Shown here piece after piece: positions 40,222-53,406 of a stretch of 64,000 nt of DNA. Made by a program: the position numbers and the translations under genes. Every line of letters begins with the position of its first letter. The stretch's first letter is position 1. The notes under the pieces were generated by a model. That model searched no databases. It was not told where the DNA came from and was given only the letters and a program-made list of their open reading frames with translations. Origin of the DNA: Prunus persica (Eukaryota; Streptophyta; Magnoliopsida; Rosales; Rosaceae); contig NC_034010.1 of the NCBI RefSeq assembly GCF_000346465.2, forward strand, positions 11,186,558 to 11,250,557, written 5' to 3'.

Positions 40222-43200
40222 ATGGAAAGCCATGCTTCTTGTGAGGCCGTTGTGGGTGACTCTGAGCTCTTGGTTAAAAAAATGGCTACTATTTGTAATG
40301 CCGGTCCCGCCAAACTCCAGGTTGCCCACCTACATTCCCTTTGTTTTTTTCTTTTTCAATTCTTGTGCAGCATATGTTTGATACCCAATTCTTTATTTTT
40401 CTTCGACCAGAAAAAGATTCATTATTTTTCTTATTTAAAGTTTTTTGGGTTTTTTAGGTTGGAAATTTTTGCTCAAATTTTGTGTGTTGTGTTTTAAATA
40501 GCGACAAAGTAAGATAATTGAGAGCAGTTTTCTTCCATTGAATTTTTTTTTTTTTTTGAATGTGAAGATTCCATTGTTGTTTCTAGAGGGAATTTGTTTA
40601 TGTAATTTCATGTCAGGTAATAGCAGATTTTGATGCCACACTAACAAAGTACCAGGTCAATGGTTGTCGGGGACAAAGTAAGTGTTTTGTGGTCTTTGAA
40701 CTTTATTCTCTGTTATCACTATCAATTTGAAAGATTTATTTATTTTATTTTTTATATTCATTGATAACAAGAGTAGGCAGTCATGGTCTTGTGCAACAGG
40801 AGGATACGGAATATGATAAGAAAAGGCAGGAATTATATGAACATTATCATCCGTTAGAATTCTCCCCAACAATTCCAATTGAAGAGAAAGCTAAGCTTAT
40901 GGAAGAATGGTATTTCGCCTACTTAATTGAATCTTAAGGACACTGCCAGGGATTGAATCAAAATGAATTCTTGTGTTGTTATATGCTTCTGGGTAGCCTC
41001 TGTTAGTCTATTTTTTATTACGATAGTTCATGTTCATATGGAGCTATAACAATGTTACCTCAGTCCAAGGAGCTATAAACCTTAGTCCAATAATTGGATT
41101 TCAGATCACATTAATACTGATTGCATGGATACAGGTGGACAAAAACTCATGGTCTCTTAATTGAGGGAGGCCTTACCTATGATGGAATAAGGCAATCTGT
41201 CGCTGACTCCACAATTGCTTTTAGGGAGGGTGTTGTTGAACTATTTGAGTTTTTGGAGGTAAGTTTAATTTTGCTGCAATAATTATGTGAGTAACTGGCT
41301 ACATATGTGTCCTGGGATAGAAAGAATCCATTGAAGATTTTGATCTGTTTAATGTTTGACTTTATTCGTAATTTGGTCATTTGTTCTCTGATGCAACGTC
41401 CTAAAACTAACTCAGTGTAATTTTTTTCCTTCCTTTTTTAAGTGGAAAACAGAGAAAAACTTATTTTCATTAAGCTATATCATTACTGTTTCCCTCCACC
41501 CACTTTTGCAGGAAAGAGACATTCCCATTCTTATATTTTCTGCTGGACTTGCTGATATCATAGAGGAGGTTAGTTAAGTTTTGTGGCCATATTTCTTGCC
41601 ATTTTAAATTTCTAGGTCTATTTTGCAACTTTCTTTGCATTAGTGCCTTTTCTTCTCATTGTTCCAGGTCCTTAGGCAGAAGATTCACAGACTTTTCAAA
41701 AATGTGAAGATAGTCTCAAATCGGATGGTATTCGATAATAACGGTCACCTTGTATCTTTTCAAGGTATCCACTAATGCTGAATTGTTTTCACACTATAAA
41801 GAGAAATTATAAAGATAGTGTCCTACTATGCTATATCAGAAACAAGTTGTTCTGAAGAAAATATGTTTTGTGTTTATTTAAAACTTGTTTGTTTGTTTTG
41901 TTTGTTTTTTGGTCCAGTGTCAAGGCTGACAATATGGGTAGGCATCCCCTCTCCAAACCTTAGCTGGTTCAAAACCTAGGACTTGAAACACATCCTTGCA
42001 TTTATAAGAGGGCTGGCTTATGCTACTTTGCTACTAGGCTCTAAGGCCATTGGAAAATGGCACTAACGTACAATTTCCACTTTTCTTGTATCTTTCATTT
42101 GTTTAAATAACTTTATCATTTTTTCCTCGACACAAAAAAGTGATGTATGCAAATAGAAGTAATTATTTGGTGGAGTTTTGTTTTAATTCCGGTGAGTTAT
42201 TTCGGTATTAAATGAAAGCTGGGTACTTCATAAGTTAATGGTGCCTGTGCACTCTTATATGGTAATTTTGTCCCAATATTTTTTTTGGTTTGGTTCAAGC
42301 CCCTTACTACTATGAGTTCCATTCTTGACAACGCGGTAGTATATGTTCGTACTCTGATTTTTTATTTTTATTTTTTTTACTTGATTTTACAGGGAAGACG
42401 ATTCATAGTCTGAATAAAAATGAGCACGCTCTGGATATGGCTGCTCCCCTTCACGATCGATTAGGTGATAATATAGATGCGCCTACTTATGAGAATGCCT
42501 CGGTCAAGACGAGAAGAAATGTGCTGCTTCTGGGTGATCACATTGGTGACCTGGGAATGTCTGATGGCTTGAACTATGAGAACAGAATTTCTGCGGGATT
42601 TCTGTAAGTTATAATTTATTGTATTGCATACTTAATATATATCATAGAATTGACAAGTTATGAATCTAAGAGTAACTTTTTTCATAATTCAGTACTCGTG
42701 TTAACTTATCTTTCAAGCAACTTCTTCAATAGCAAGTAGAATGCGAAATGGATATCTCTTGGCAATATATTCTTCATTTCAGAATATATTGTTCTAAATC
42801 TGCATAGAATTTGGAGTAAAACTGTATTTAATTAGTTACTTGTGAAACATTATTGTCAATGCTTATGAGTTCAGGCTGTTTCCAAAGTGCTGTATAGCTA
42901 AACACTAATGTCATAAATATTCTTTAAATTTTGATTTCTGTAATCCCAATATTAAGAACTGTTTTACTGGAGTCATTTGATGTTCTATATCCTGCTTCTG
43001 CACTGCATCATGTTTTAAATTCCCTGGCATGGATGCTTCATTTCCAAACGTTTTGTTGTTCTAAAATTTAATATGCTTGCTATTGAGAAGCAGTTCCGTT
43101 TTCTACGTTTTTCTTATATGTTTTAGCAACTCTACCATAGTCAGTTTAGATGGTTTAAAAAGGGGGAAAAGGGCAAATTCTTTACATATTCATGGTCACA

Positions 43201-45177
43201 TTTTGTTAAATATAAACAGCGCAAATGTTATGCTTGTTCACCTTTTGTCACATTATAAACAGGGCAAGTGAGATGCACACTCACACAATAATCCTATATT
43301 CCGCATTTGTTTTCCTTTGTTTGTTTTCTTTTGTTTCTTATCTTTACGTAATGGTATTTTTAATTAAAGTCGCAATTAAAAGCCTGAAATAGATTTTTTT
43401 TGTGGTCAGTCAGGTACAGTTTAAACATTTAAATATATATATGAGATGACTGAATGTAAAACTTTTCATACTTTAGCAGAACAGGAAACATAATAAACAG
43501 GGTTAGTTGTAAGGATTAATATGCTATCAACATTAAATATGAGTGGCTTGCTTGAAGAGAAAGTCAAACTGGTATGGTGGATCAAAACCTGGTTAACCCG
43601 GGGGATTATCCATTTTTCGGTTTTCAAGAGATGGGTTTTTCAACAATCCTTTACAGCATATAATTTCAGTTTTTTGACATTTTAGCCCATTCCAACTGGC
43701 TCACTTTTACAGTAGAGTACACGAAAGCCATATTTTTCTGGTTTTAATCGTGTTAATTTATTCTTTCAAATCCAAAAAGTTTTAATTTACCTGGCCTTGG
43801 GTCGTTTTTGTTTTTTTTTTTTTTTGGTTAACAAAATATTAGGCCCCCCTTGTAAAATTTCGGGTTCCGCCCTTGTTGTTACATAATCCTCATTTTCTAA
43901 TTCTCACGGTTGTTACATGAATAATATAGTTCAAGAAGTAAGGGGAACTGATTTTTCAATAACTGTGAAGAAAAAATATATATTTAAAAAACAAAAGAGC
44001 ATCGATATAATATTGGACTCATAAATTGTTCAAAAGTAGCATTGAAAGGGATGACTTGGATGACCAAGTGACTGAAATGGTAAGGCAAGGAAAGAGGGAA
44101 TTATGATGAATTAACCCATTAAAGAAAGATAGAGCCAAGTATTTGGAGATACTAGTTCATTTGGTTTGATGATGCAAGAACATCTAGATGGCTTTCCAAG
44201 ATTAAGTGGGGCCAGTTGCCAACATGGCTTGCGGTTCTTGTTAGCTTGGGAATTTACTTTGTTTTTTTATTTGTCTTGTTCGATTATTCTGTTTTGTTTA
44301 GTCTGCTTGATCATGGTAGTTAGCTTTGTATCTTTTATTTTATTTCATGATGGGTCTTTCTTATCTTAGTTATGTTCTGCATTGCCTGCAAAATGCAGTT
44401 TTTAGTTCTGTGGAAAAGTAAGCCGGATGATAGCTATTTTGGCCAAACTAAGTGCCACCTCTATTTTACTTTTAGAACTTATAATATTGTTACATTGCAA
44501 CCAACAATTAGAGGCAGCTGAATTTGTTCATTAAGTGCCCAAGAAGTTAAAGTTAATTGTTTTATTTTAATGGAAAGATAATGAACAAATAAGTTACATT
44601 TGCACATCCCCATAGTTTATTTTTCAAATCTGATAAACTAGCCAGACAAAGAGTTACGATGATCCATAAATTGATTTAGTTGCTGAACCATGTTAACTGC
44701 TGTTCCAGGAATGACAATGTTGAGAATTCTCTTGATAGCTACCGCAAAGCCTTTGACGTTGTTTACCTGGTGAGTTGAATGCCTTGAAAGGTTGTGTGGT
44801 TGCTTTGACTATTTTTGGTTTCCATAGGATTAATGAGGTTACTATGCTTGTATGTTTATCTATTTGGCATTGTTAGATTATCTTTGTCCTTGGATAGTTG
44901 ACCTGTTCATCATTCAAACCCTGAACAATTCATTGTCTTTGGCCAAAGCTGACAGGATTTCCTACTTACTAAATATTTTGATAATGAATTATCTAAAGAG
45001 GGAAATATAGCAGGAGCGTTTGAAAAAATTTGAAGATGTGGGAATAAAATGTGAGTATTACTAGGATAGAACTAGATGACGATACTTAACTTGTTGCATG
45101 GCCTCTTGCAGAATGATGCACCCATGTGGGGAGTTGTAAAGCTTGTTTCACAACTCTGTCCAAGTGAGGGTCATTGA
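40222..45177 (+). CDS. Cytosolic 5'-nucleotidase III (pyrimidine 5'-nucleotidase, UMPH-1 family, HAD superfamily)
   Basis: Nine exons splice in phase: 40222-40320, 40617-40677, 40774-40909, 41135-41258, 41512-41568, 41668-41764, 42393-42603, 44709-44769, 45112-45177; 303 residues, matching the family's usual length. HAD motif I is DFDATLT (Asp 37 nucleophile, Asp 39), motif II the Ser of FSAGLADII (about 150), and motif IV GDHIGDLGMSDG (Asp 240 and Asp 244, Mg binding). The family removes phosphate from nucleoside monophosphates such as UMP and CMP in pyrimidine turnover; substrate preference in plants is inferred from family. It resembles Arabidopsis At2g38680. The exon 2/3 junction uses an AAGAG|TAGG acceptor, the least certain site. 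The seventh intron is about 2.1 kb and contains repeat-like DNA. The ATG at 40222 may follow a spliced 5' leader; an organelle-targeting extension was not found. No disabling change is seen. Confidence 0.9.
42604..44708. other. Long intron 7 of the nucleotidase gene
   Basis: About 2.1 kb, AT-rich. TTGTAAAATTTCGGGTTCCG near 43850-43870 resembles ends of small hAT-type elements, so insertion is likely. Intron 6 (41765-42392) also holds possible SINE-like sequence. No nested gene is supported. Confidence 0.4.
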
Positions 45178-45535
45178 GTTGTAAATCTCTTACTATTAAA
45201 TACTTGGAAGCTCATTCGCCAAAAATAAATCCTTCGGAGCTCCTGTCTGCTTTCTTTGATTAGCATCCATAGATAGATTTGGTAAAGTGTTCCTTTCATC
45301 GGCAAAAGGTTTTCCAACATGTGGCCGCTTTTCTTCTTTTCCTAGGAATAGAAGAAATATATTTGATTGTTGGTCAATTTTAGACAACAAGAAGCATATT
45401 TCTATAATCTTTCGCTCTCTTGATGTTCTAAGCTCTGCATTGGGAGCTAACATCTGTATATCTGCACTACTTTTGAGCTGAAACATTTGTCCACAAAATG
45501 CATGCCTCTGGAGCTTAAAGAAAATGGATATACCA
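45178..45535. other. 3' flank of the nucleotidase gene
   Basis: Probable 3' untranslated region and spacer. Small open frames on both strands have no motif support. Confidence 0.35.
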
Positions 45536-46560
45536 AAGAATTCAAGGACATGTTAAAATTTCCGTCAATTTCTTTAATGGAGCCACCACGTGCCCCTCAT
45601 GTGGAGGGGCAATTTTGTCGGCCCAAAGCCCCACACAAAAGCTCATCTCTACCTCTTCTCCATGGCGCAAATTTGCCCATTTTGAAGCATATTAGGATTA
45701 GTGCTCTTAAAATTTTAATGAAATTTGTCTAGGTTTTCGATTGAGTGCAACAAGAGGGTGCAAAAAGACTAGCAAAACTTCAATCGGTTGTTGTTTTCGT
45801 AAAGAAGCAACAACGATGGTGAAGAATAGAGGTGGCGTCAATGGAGGCTTCAATAATTCAGGTGAACTCAAAATCTTTAACGGTTCAGTTTTCTATGCGT
45901 ATTGGAAATTCATCAAGTTCTGTGAATCAAAGACAAATTGGGGTGCAAGATCAATGAATCCAAGACCAACTCTTAATATGCAAATGGGAGGTGCAAGTTC
46001 ATATTGGAGTTACCATTAGGCCTCCACTATCGAGGCAAATGGGAGGTTCAAGAGCCCGATGGAACCCACCCGTAAAAGCAACAAATAAGAAAATTTCCAA
46101 GTCAACTGAAATTGCTTGTCGGCCAATATTTTGTGAACTGAAGTTGGCCTTTACTGTAGTTTAATAGTTTAGTTGTTGGCCAATATTTTGTGAACTTTCT
46201 TCCTTTGCTATACTGTAACAGGCCTTGAATTCTTCTTCTGTTATCAGCCGTGCTTTTTTTTTTTTTCTGCAAGTGTAAGACCCTGTTTTGGGTATAATGC
46301 AATCAGATTTGACCCACAAAAAAAAAAAACACACCCAAATGTTCATTGTGAAAGAGCAATCAGATTCAACCATCATAATAGAAAAATACTAAATTCTTGG
46401 TTTTTTATTTTATAGAAAAATACTTCATTAGAAAAGCCCCACAAAGGCCAAAGGAGGAAAACAAGACAAAAATAAACGATCGTGCATAAATACAAAACAG
46501 AACCACTAGGCGATGACAACTAAAGCCAAAGCCAAAGAAAACCATAACTAAAAATACTTC
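45536..46560 (+). mobile_element. MULE-like element, deleted copy A
   Basis: Starts AATTCAAGGACATGTTAAAA and shares long near-identical blocks with copy B: the end block (about 45536-45735 with 46902-47092), the ATGGTGAAGAAGAG/ATGGTGAAGAATAG block, and the TTCATCAAGTTCTGTGAATC block (45909 and 48006). It lacks about 600 bp found in copy B. A putative ATG lies at about 45817. Non-autonomous. Confidence 0.6.
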
Positions 46561-46846
46561 ATTAGAAAATGGATATACCGAAAAATTTGGATGTTAAATT
46601 TTCATCACTCATGTTGAATTGATTGTAGTGTTACAGTTTGAAATATGGAGGACTAAGAAATAGCAAGGGAAACAGTACTTATGCTTTGGCATACTGCTAC
46701 ATTTTTTCGTACTAGGTACTTGAAATTCTTCTAGTGCGTAAGCTTTTTGGCTGAAGTGTTGCTCTGGAAGCATACAACTTATTTTGGCCCCCTTGATTTG
46801 AGTTCTTTTGTCTTTTAGTGAAATAATTTCGGAATGATATATTTAT

Positions 46847-49190
46847 TTATAGTTTTAATTTCGTCACTTTTGACCATATAGTGTCATATTTATTGCAATT
46901 CAAGGACATGTTAAAATTTCCGTCAATTTCTTTAATGGAGCCACCACGTGCCCCTCACATGGAGGGGCAATTTTGTCAGCCCAAAGCCCCATGTAAAAGC
47001 TCGTCCCTACCTCTTCTCCAGGACGCGCGAATTTGCCCATTTTGAAGCATATTAGGATTAGGGATCTAAAAAATTTAGTAAAATTCATCTAGGTTTTCGA
47101 TTGAGTGCAACAAGAGGGTGCGAAAAGACTAGCAGAACTTCAATCGGTTGTTGTTTCCGTAAAAAAGCAACAACGATGGTGAAGAAGAGAGGTGAAGTCA
47201 ATGAAGGCTTCAATAATTCAGGTGAACTCAAAATCTTTGAAGGTTCGGTTTTCTATTCGAAATTATTTTCAACTTTTATTCGACTTTTCAATGCATATAA
47301 GTGGGTTCCAACTCTTTTGTTTATTCCATTCTTTTGTAGCCTTGTTTTATAGTTTTTTTTTTTTTTTGTTCCAATAGCCTTGTTTTGTTCTGTAACTTTG
47401 GGTTTGGAAAGTTATTGCTTTGTTGCTTTGACAGTTACTATTTGAGATGGTGGTTGAAAATTTTATAAAATATTGTGTACGTATTGGGAGTGGTCCCATG
47501 CATGTTTGAACCAGTAGAAAAGCCTTTAGGAAACACAAAGGTCCTCTATTTGCATAAAGCAAAGCAATATGCATGCCATTTGTTATTTAATAGCTTTGAA
47601 TGCTTTGATTCACATAAAGTAAAGCAATATTTTCAATCTCATAGCGTTGATTTTTCACATGCTGGCCCTCCAGAATTTCCTTATATCAGAGATTTGATGA
47701 GGTTCCAGATGAATATTTTGATGATTTTTTCAATCAAGCTTCACAAATTTCCGACAAGAAGTGGGTAATGACAACGTGGGAACAATAGAGGTGCCTGTGT
47801 ATGGACGTCGTATTGGCAATGAAGATAGGATAGAGGTACCTGTCAATGTTGATGATGAAGAGGATAGAGAAGAAGACTGACGCTGATGGTGGGAGGAGAG
47901 TAAGAGATCTTCAAGACAGTGGTGATGAATCAGATAAAGAAATATATGAAAGTGATAATCATGCTGCCACTTCAAGACTAACTCCTCTTACACCCACTCA
48001 CCCATTCATCAAGTTCTGTGAATCAAAGACAAATTGGGGTGCAAGATCAATGAATCCAAGACCAACTCTTAATATGCAAATGAGAGGTGCAAGTTCATAT
48101 TGGAGTGAGCATTAGGCCTCCACTATCGAGGCAAATGGGAGGTTCAAGAGCCTGATGGAACCCACCAGAAAAAGCAACAAATAAGAAAATTTCCAAGTCA
48201 AATGAAATTGCTTGTCGGCCAATATTTTGTGAACTGAAGTTGGCCTTGACTGTAGTTTAATAGTTTCTAGTTGTTGGCCAATATTTTGTGAACTTTCTTC
48301 TTTTGCTATACTGTTACAGGCCTTGAATTCTTCTTTTGTTATCAGCCATCACGCTTTTTTTTCTGCGAGTGTAAGACCCTGTTTTGGGTATAATGCAACC
48401 AGATTTGACCAAAAAAGAAAAATACACACTCAAATGTTCATTGTGAAATAACAATCATAATAGAAAAATACTAAATTCTTGGGTTTTTTTTTTTTAATTT
48501 TATAGAAAGATATTTCATTAGAAAAGCCCCAGAAAGGCCAAAGGAGGAAACAAGACAAAAATAAACGATTGTGCATAAATACAAAACAGAACCACCAGGC
48601 GATAGCAACTAAAGCCAAAGCCAAAGAAAACCATAACTAAAAATACATGACACCAACAAACCATAACTAAAAATACATGACACCAACAAAGCCCTCCAAC
48701 CATCGAAACAATAACTGTTTGGTTTTACACTTTTGTACTTCATTTTCAAAGGAGCCACTATCTCCTTCAATTGCTTAGTTGCTATAGTTGCTAAGTGGTG
48801 GTGGGTGTGAGGTGGAGAATGGTGGAGGGAGTTGACATTAGTTATTTGGAAGATTGAATCTGTAGGGAGAGAAAGGGATGGAGGAGATAGAGATTGGTTT
48901 GGTGCTGGGAATTTGGGATAGTGAAGGAGGGAAGGTTTTGAGATTTTGGTTGCCCATTTTCGGGCCCTAGAGAAGAGGTAGAGACCAGCTTTTAGTATGG
49001 GGTTTTGGTTTGAGAAAATTGCCCCTCCACGTGAGTGGCAAGTGGTTGCTCCTTTTAAAAAAATTAACAGAAATTTAATTTTGTCCTTCAATTTCTACAA
49101 ATATGAAACTACATTGTCAAAAGTGACGAAAGTAAAACTACAAGGTCAAAAGTGGTTGAAGTGCCAAACTATAGGGACCAAAAGTGACTT
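46847..49190 (+). mobile_element. MULE-like element, copy B, with long inverted ends
   Basis: The left end (about 46847-46985: TCGTCACTTTTGACCATATA, AATTCAAGGACATG, GAGGGGCAATTTTG) matches the reverse complement of about 49010-49160 (TCGTCACTTTTGACAATGTA, AATTGAAGGACAAA, GAGGGGCAATTTTC). The right end extends further outward (GGTCCCTATAGTTTGGCAC), so the left may be truncated. The interior has broken frames, including EIYESDNHAATSRLTPLTPT, that look like the acidic start of a MURA-type protein. No transposase core is present. No clear target duplication. Confidence 0.55.
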
Positions 49191-49225
49191 TTAGCTTTTA
49201 ATTTATATCCCAATTAAACGGTTAT

Positions 49226-49233
49226 GTATATAG
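49226..49233 (+). promoter_or_regulatory. Probable TATA box of the P450 gene
   Basis: GTATATAGAACC; the tandem copy keeps GTATATAGAACA in the same place (about 53587). It argues for a start at 49332 rather than 49269. Confidence 0.5.
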
Positions 49234-49331
49234 AACCATGAGCACACATCTAAGCATCCACACAAGAAATGCAGTTCTTTACCAAACAAAACTTGAGTAC
49301 AAATTTGTCAGTGGATTCTTCCATATCCAAG

Positions 49332-52300
49332 ATGCTCCAATTGCCATCCTTTTCTGTCTTCTTAGCTTCTCTTTTCTTCTTATTGATGATTTTCAAATAC
49401 TGGAAGAAATCTCAAGCCAAAGGCCTGAGCAAGTTGCCTCCTGGGCCAAAGCAGCTGCCTATTATAGGGAACTTGCACCAGTTGATTGGTGCCCTACCAC
49501 ATCATGCTGTCACCGACTTGTGCAACAAACATGGTCCTGTCATGAAACTGCAACTGGGGGAACTTTTTGCCGTGATCATTTCATCGCCTGAAGCAGCCAA
49601 AGAGGTCTTGAAGACGTGCGAGATCAGCTTTGCGCAAAGGCCAGAAGTGTATGCAGTTGAAATAATGGCATACGATCATTCAAGCATCGTGTTTGCTCCT
49701 TACAATGAGTACTGGAGACAACTGCGAAAGATATCTGTGATGGAGCTCTTAAGCGCTAACCGTGTCCGATCGTTCAGATCGATAAGGGAACAGGAGGTGT
49801 GGAATCTTGTCGAGTTCATCGCCTTCTCCGAGGGACATACCATAAATTTGAGTGACAAGATATACACCATGACAAATGATGTTGTTTCTAGGGCAGCATT
49901 TGGTAATAAGTGCAAATACCAACATGAGTTTACATTATTGCTTGGGGAAATTATACTTCTTGCTGGAGGCTTTAACATCGCTGACTTGTACCCTTCTCTT
50001 ACATTTCTTCGTTCCATGAGTGGGATGCAGCCTGCATTGATGAAAATTCAGAAAAAAATTGACGAGATTCTTCAAGATATTGTGAGGGAGCATAAGATGA
50101 AAAGAGAAGCTAGTAGAAAAAGCTTTGGTAGGCTTGGTGAAGATGAGGAAGATCTGCTTGACACGCTTCTGAATTATGAGGAGGCCAATAAGCATGAGTT
50201 TCATCTCACAACCGATCAAATCAAAGCCGTCACTATGGTACCATCTCTTCACTCCAGCAATAATTGTTTTTATTGGGTAGTGGGCTTGTGCCTCGAGTCG
50301 TTAAGAGCAATTATTTATGCATCTGAGTTCTTGTGTTTGAATCCCTACCCCAATATCTCTTGTATTTTTAAACTCCTAAGTTGCCTAAAACATACCAAAC
50401 CATCTAATACACTCACACAAGCTCTAGTGAGCCTAAAAATTATTAAACAAGAACAAGGTGTTTGGAAACGGTGTGCTTAATGGTTGTTTTTTTTTCTTCT
50501 TGGCGTATTGTGTTCTCTGTCGGATGTTCTCACTGTCTTGTGACTGTAGAAAGGATTATGATTTCATAGCAAGACTCTTTTGACAGTTGGATTGTGTTGT
50601 AGTGTTCTCATCGCAGGTCTTTGCGTCGAAGGTTTATGTGTCAGTTTGCTGTTTTATTTTATCTTGCTCTAGCATTGGTCCTACGTGATTGTTTGAACTC
50701 TTTTGTTAGTCTATGACATGTGTATAGTACTCTTTCGCAGTGACGGATCCATGATCCGAACCCTGTAAAATTTCAAACGAAACTTATGCCAATTAACCAA
50801 AAAAAAAAAAAAAAAAAAACCACAACCACCTAATCAACAACATGCATCATCCTTATTTTGATATTAGGATTTAGAACTTACTTGAAATCAGAAATATCAT
50901 AATAATAGTGGTACCACAACATGTAGTGGACGGTGGCATAACTTCGACGACAGTGGCAATACATCAGCGGCACATAAAATAATCCAAATAATAACTCACA
51001 TTAATTAAATAACACACCAATTAACCACAAAAAATCTAAAACTCAAACCAATATAATCAATTAATCAAAACAATATAATTAAGCCATAAATTTAATTTCA
51101 ATTCAATTAATTACACTATATATATAGCACATAACATTAATTTAGGCTTAGGATTTTAGAACTTACTTTGTGAAATTTCACAACAATAATGGGGCACACA
51201 TAGCAGGTGGTAGACACGGAGGCAACAGGCGGGCAATAGAGGAGAGGATATGGGGTTAAGGGTTTGTGGGGGGAGAGATTGGGGGGTTAGGGTTTGGGAT
51301 TGGTTGGGTATCGGGTTAAGGTTTCTGTTTAGGGGGTGGGGTGGAGATAACTGATTGGTTTTTTTTATAAATATTTTGTTATTTTTAAGACGCCTGGTCC
51401 AAAACGACGTTGTTTTCGCCATGTTATTTTTAAAAAAATTATTGGGCCAAAATGACATGGTTTTGCCCAGGAATTTTTTTATTTTATTTTAAAAAGAAGC
51501 CAACGTTTCTTCTTCTTCTTCTTCCTCACGCTGCGCAGCACTCCTCCTCTCAGGCAAATGGTTAAGCAGCTGGAGGCGTCCCATGGGGTCACACAATCGG
51601 CTCATGAGGACCTTCAAGCCTATTTCCATGGCCTCCATGGGGTCCTTTTTTACCCCAATGCTCCACTATGGCTCCGTCTATGCTCTTGCCTACCCTGAAG
51701 TTTGTCCCTCAAGAAAGTTTTAACGAGGCCACTGTTTCGTGTTGTTCTATGTACGCTACTTTGATTCTATGAATGGATTTCATTTCTAAAAAAACAAGAA
51801 CACAGTGTCTGGTCTTTATTAGTGGAGGATCCATTTTATCCATTTTCACATTGTGGTATGCATGCGTCAACTGCCACCTGTTATCTCACTTTTTGTTGAA
51901 AGAAAAATGTAGGTACGTATGCTAATTTCCCTAGCTTTAAATCGAATTTCCTCATTTTCATAGTGGCAAAATCTATGATTTGTTAATTAGCAATTTCATA
52001 TTTTAAAACAGAGTACTTTAGCAATTATTAATTTCCAAAAAGGTTTTCTTGTTGGGAAAGGAAACATATACAAGCATATGGATGATGTTGTTAACAAGGT
52101 TTGAAAGGAAAGCTCTATTGTTATGCTATTGTACTCTTTTAGAAATTCTAGAATTGCATTCATAATTCAGTCAAATAAGCCATTAAATTACGAAGAGCCA
52201 TTACAATATCAGAGCGATCTAACATTGAAATTAAGACAATCTGGGCTCCTCCACTAACGATCGCGCAAGATCGAAGAAACTCTTGCATAGGCATCCCAAC

Positions 52301-53147
52301 TAAGAGTGCAAACTCAGAACTAAAAAAAAAGAAAAAAAGATAAAGCTTGAAAAAAACCGAACCATAACAATACAAATAAAACTCTAAAAATGCAAAAGCC
52401 CTAATGCTTTTTGTACTTAATTAAGTTACTTTTTGTGATGAATTATTAATTAACTTTTTAATTTATACTAACAAAACCTAATATTATTGTACAGTTATAT
52501 AATTCATTGCAACTTCACAATGATTTCAGGATATTTTTTCAGCAGGAAGTGAGACTTCAGCAACCACAATGGAATGGGCAATGTCAGAGCTTCTGAAAAA
52601 CCCTAGAGTAATGGAGAAGGCGCAATTGGAGGTGCGACAAGTATTCGAAGGAAAAAACAAAATCGAAGAGGAAGATGTTCAAAAGCTACATTACTTGAAA
52701 TTAGTCATGAAAGAAACTTTTCGGTTCCGCCCTCCGGCTCCTTTAATCCCGAGAGAGGCAAGGGAAAGATGTGAAATTGGTGGATATACAATACCAGCCA
52801 AGGCCAAAATCCTCATCAATGCCTATGCAATAGGGAGAGATCCAAAACTTTGGGCTGATCCTGAAAGCTTTCAACCAGAGCGCTTTCAAGGTTCTTCCAT
52901 TGACTTTAAAGGCAACAATTTTGAATTGCTTCCATTTGGTGCAGGTAGGAGGATTTGTCCAGGCATCTCATTTGCTACTTCAAACATTGAGCTTGGACTT
53001 GCTCAACTATTGTACCACTTTAACTGGAACCTTCCAAATGGGACTAAACTAGAAGCCCTCGACATGGCTGAGAATTTTGGAATGACGGCTAGAAGAAAGA
53101 ACAATTTGCATTTGATTGCCACTACTTATATTCCTTTCAACAAATGA
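49332..53147 (+). CDS. Cytochrome P450, CYP71 family (CYP71D-like)
   Basis: Two exons, 49332-50237 and 52530-53147, join in phase 0 (ATG|GTACC to TTTCAG|GAT); 507 residues. An N-terminal membrane anchor (FLASLFFLLMIFKYW) is followed by the proline hinge LPPGPKQLPIIGNLHQL. The I-helix has AGSETS (about 307-312), the K-helix KETFRFR (Glu 364, Arg 367), then PERF (about 418-421) and the heme loop PFGAGRRICPG with Cys 445. These ER-bound monooxygenases act in terpenoid and other specialised metabolism; the substrate cannot be told. An upstream in-frame ATG at 49269 would add 21 residues, but lies close to the TATA box. The 2.29-kb intron is far longer than the roughly 0.1-kb intron of the neighbouring copy and contains inserted DNA. 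All catalytic signatures are present. Confidence 0.92.
50238..52529. other. Repeat-containing intron of the P450 gene
   Basis: Near 50287-50345 a sequence with GTGTTTGAATCCCTACCCC resembles a tRNA-derived SINE B-box. At 50740 CAGTGACGGATCCATGATCC resembles a hAT-type MITE end, without a visible partner. A-run at 50800-50819. A minus-strand open frame at 52375-52160 has no recognised motif. Confidence 0.4.
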
Positions 53148-53242
53148 GACACTATCTAAAAGAATGATGTAATAAATAGAAGAATGATGTAATCTTATAA
53201 TGAATTTAACTTGCAACTCTCTTAGGCAGCAGTTTGTTGGTT

Positions 53243-53406
53243 CAGTACGAGAAAAACTTAATTGCAACGGGGATAGAACTGTTTTGCTATCTCCGACCAA
53301 TAACGCTACACTATGTGGAAGTGTTATCAAAGTGTCATAGCGCTATTGGTCGGGGATAGCAAAATAGTGTTATCCCCGTGGCAAGGAAGTCTTTCTCGTT
53401 TAGTAC
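53243..53406. mobile_element. CACTA-like MITE, about 165 bp
   Basis: Inverted arms: CAGTACGAGAAAAACTTAAT with ATTGCAACGGGGATAG, then TTTTGCTATCTCCGACCAAT; reversed right arm GTACTAAACGAGAAAGACTT, CCACGGGGATAACAC, TTTTGCTATCCCCGACCAAT. This is like the CACTACAAGAAAAAC ends of CACTA elements. It lies about 95 bp past the P450 stop. Confidence 0.6.

Noticed and set aside
49269..49331. Upstream ATG adding 21 residues to the P450
   Set aside because: It leaves almost no leader after the TATA box, and the added residues precede the usual membrane anchor; 49332 gives a normal family length.
50287..50345. tRNA gene or SINE
   Set aside because: A B-box-like GTTTGAATCCC is present, but no convincing A-box, cloverleaf or target duplication was found.
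50740..51480. hAT-type MITE in the P450 intron
   Set aside because: Only one end (CAGTGACGGATCC) is visible; no inverted partner or duplication located.
52160..52375. Minus-strand 71-residue frame in the P450 intron
   Set aside because: Phe-rich start from an A-run; no family recognised.
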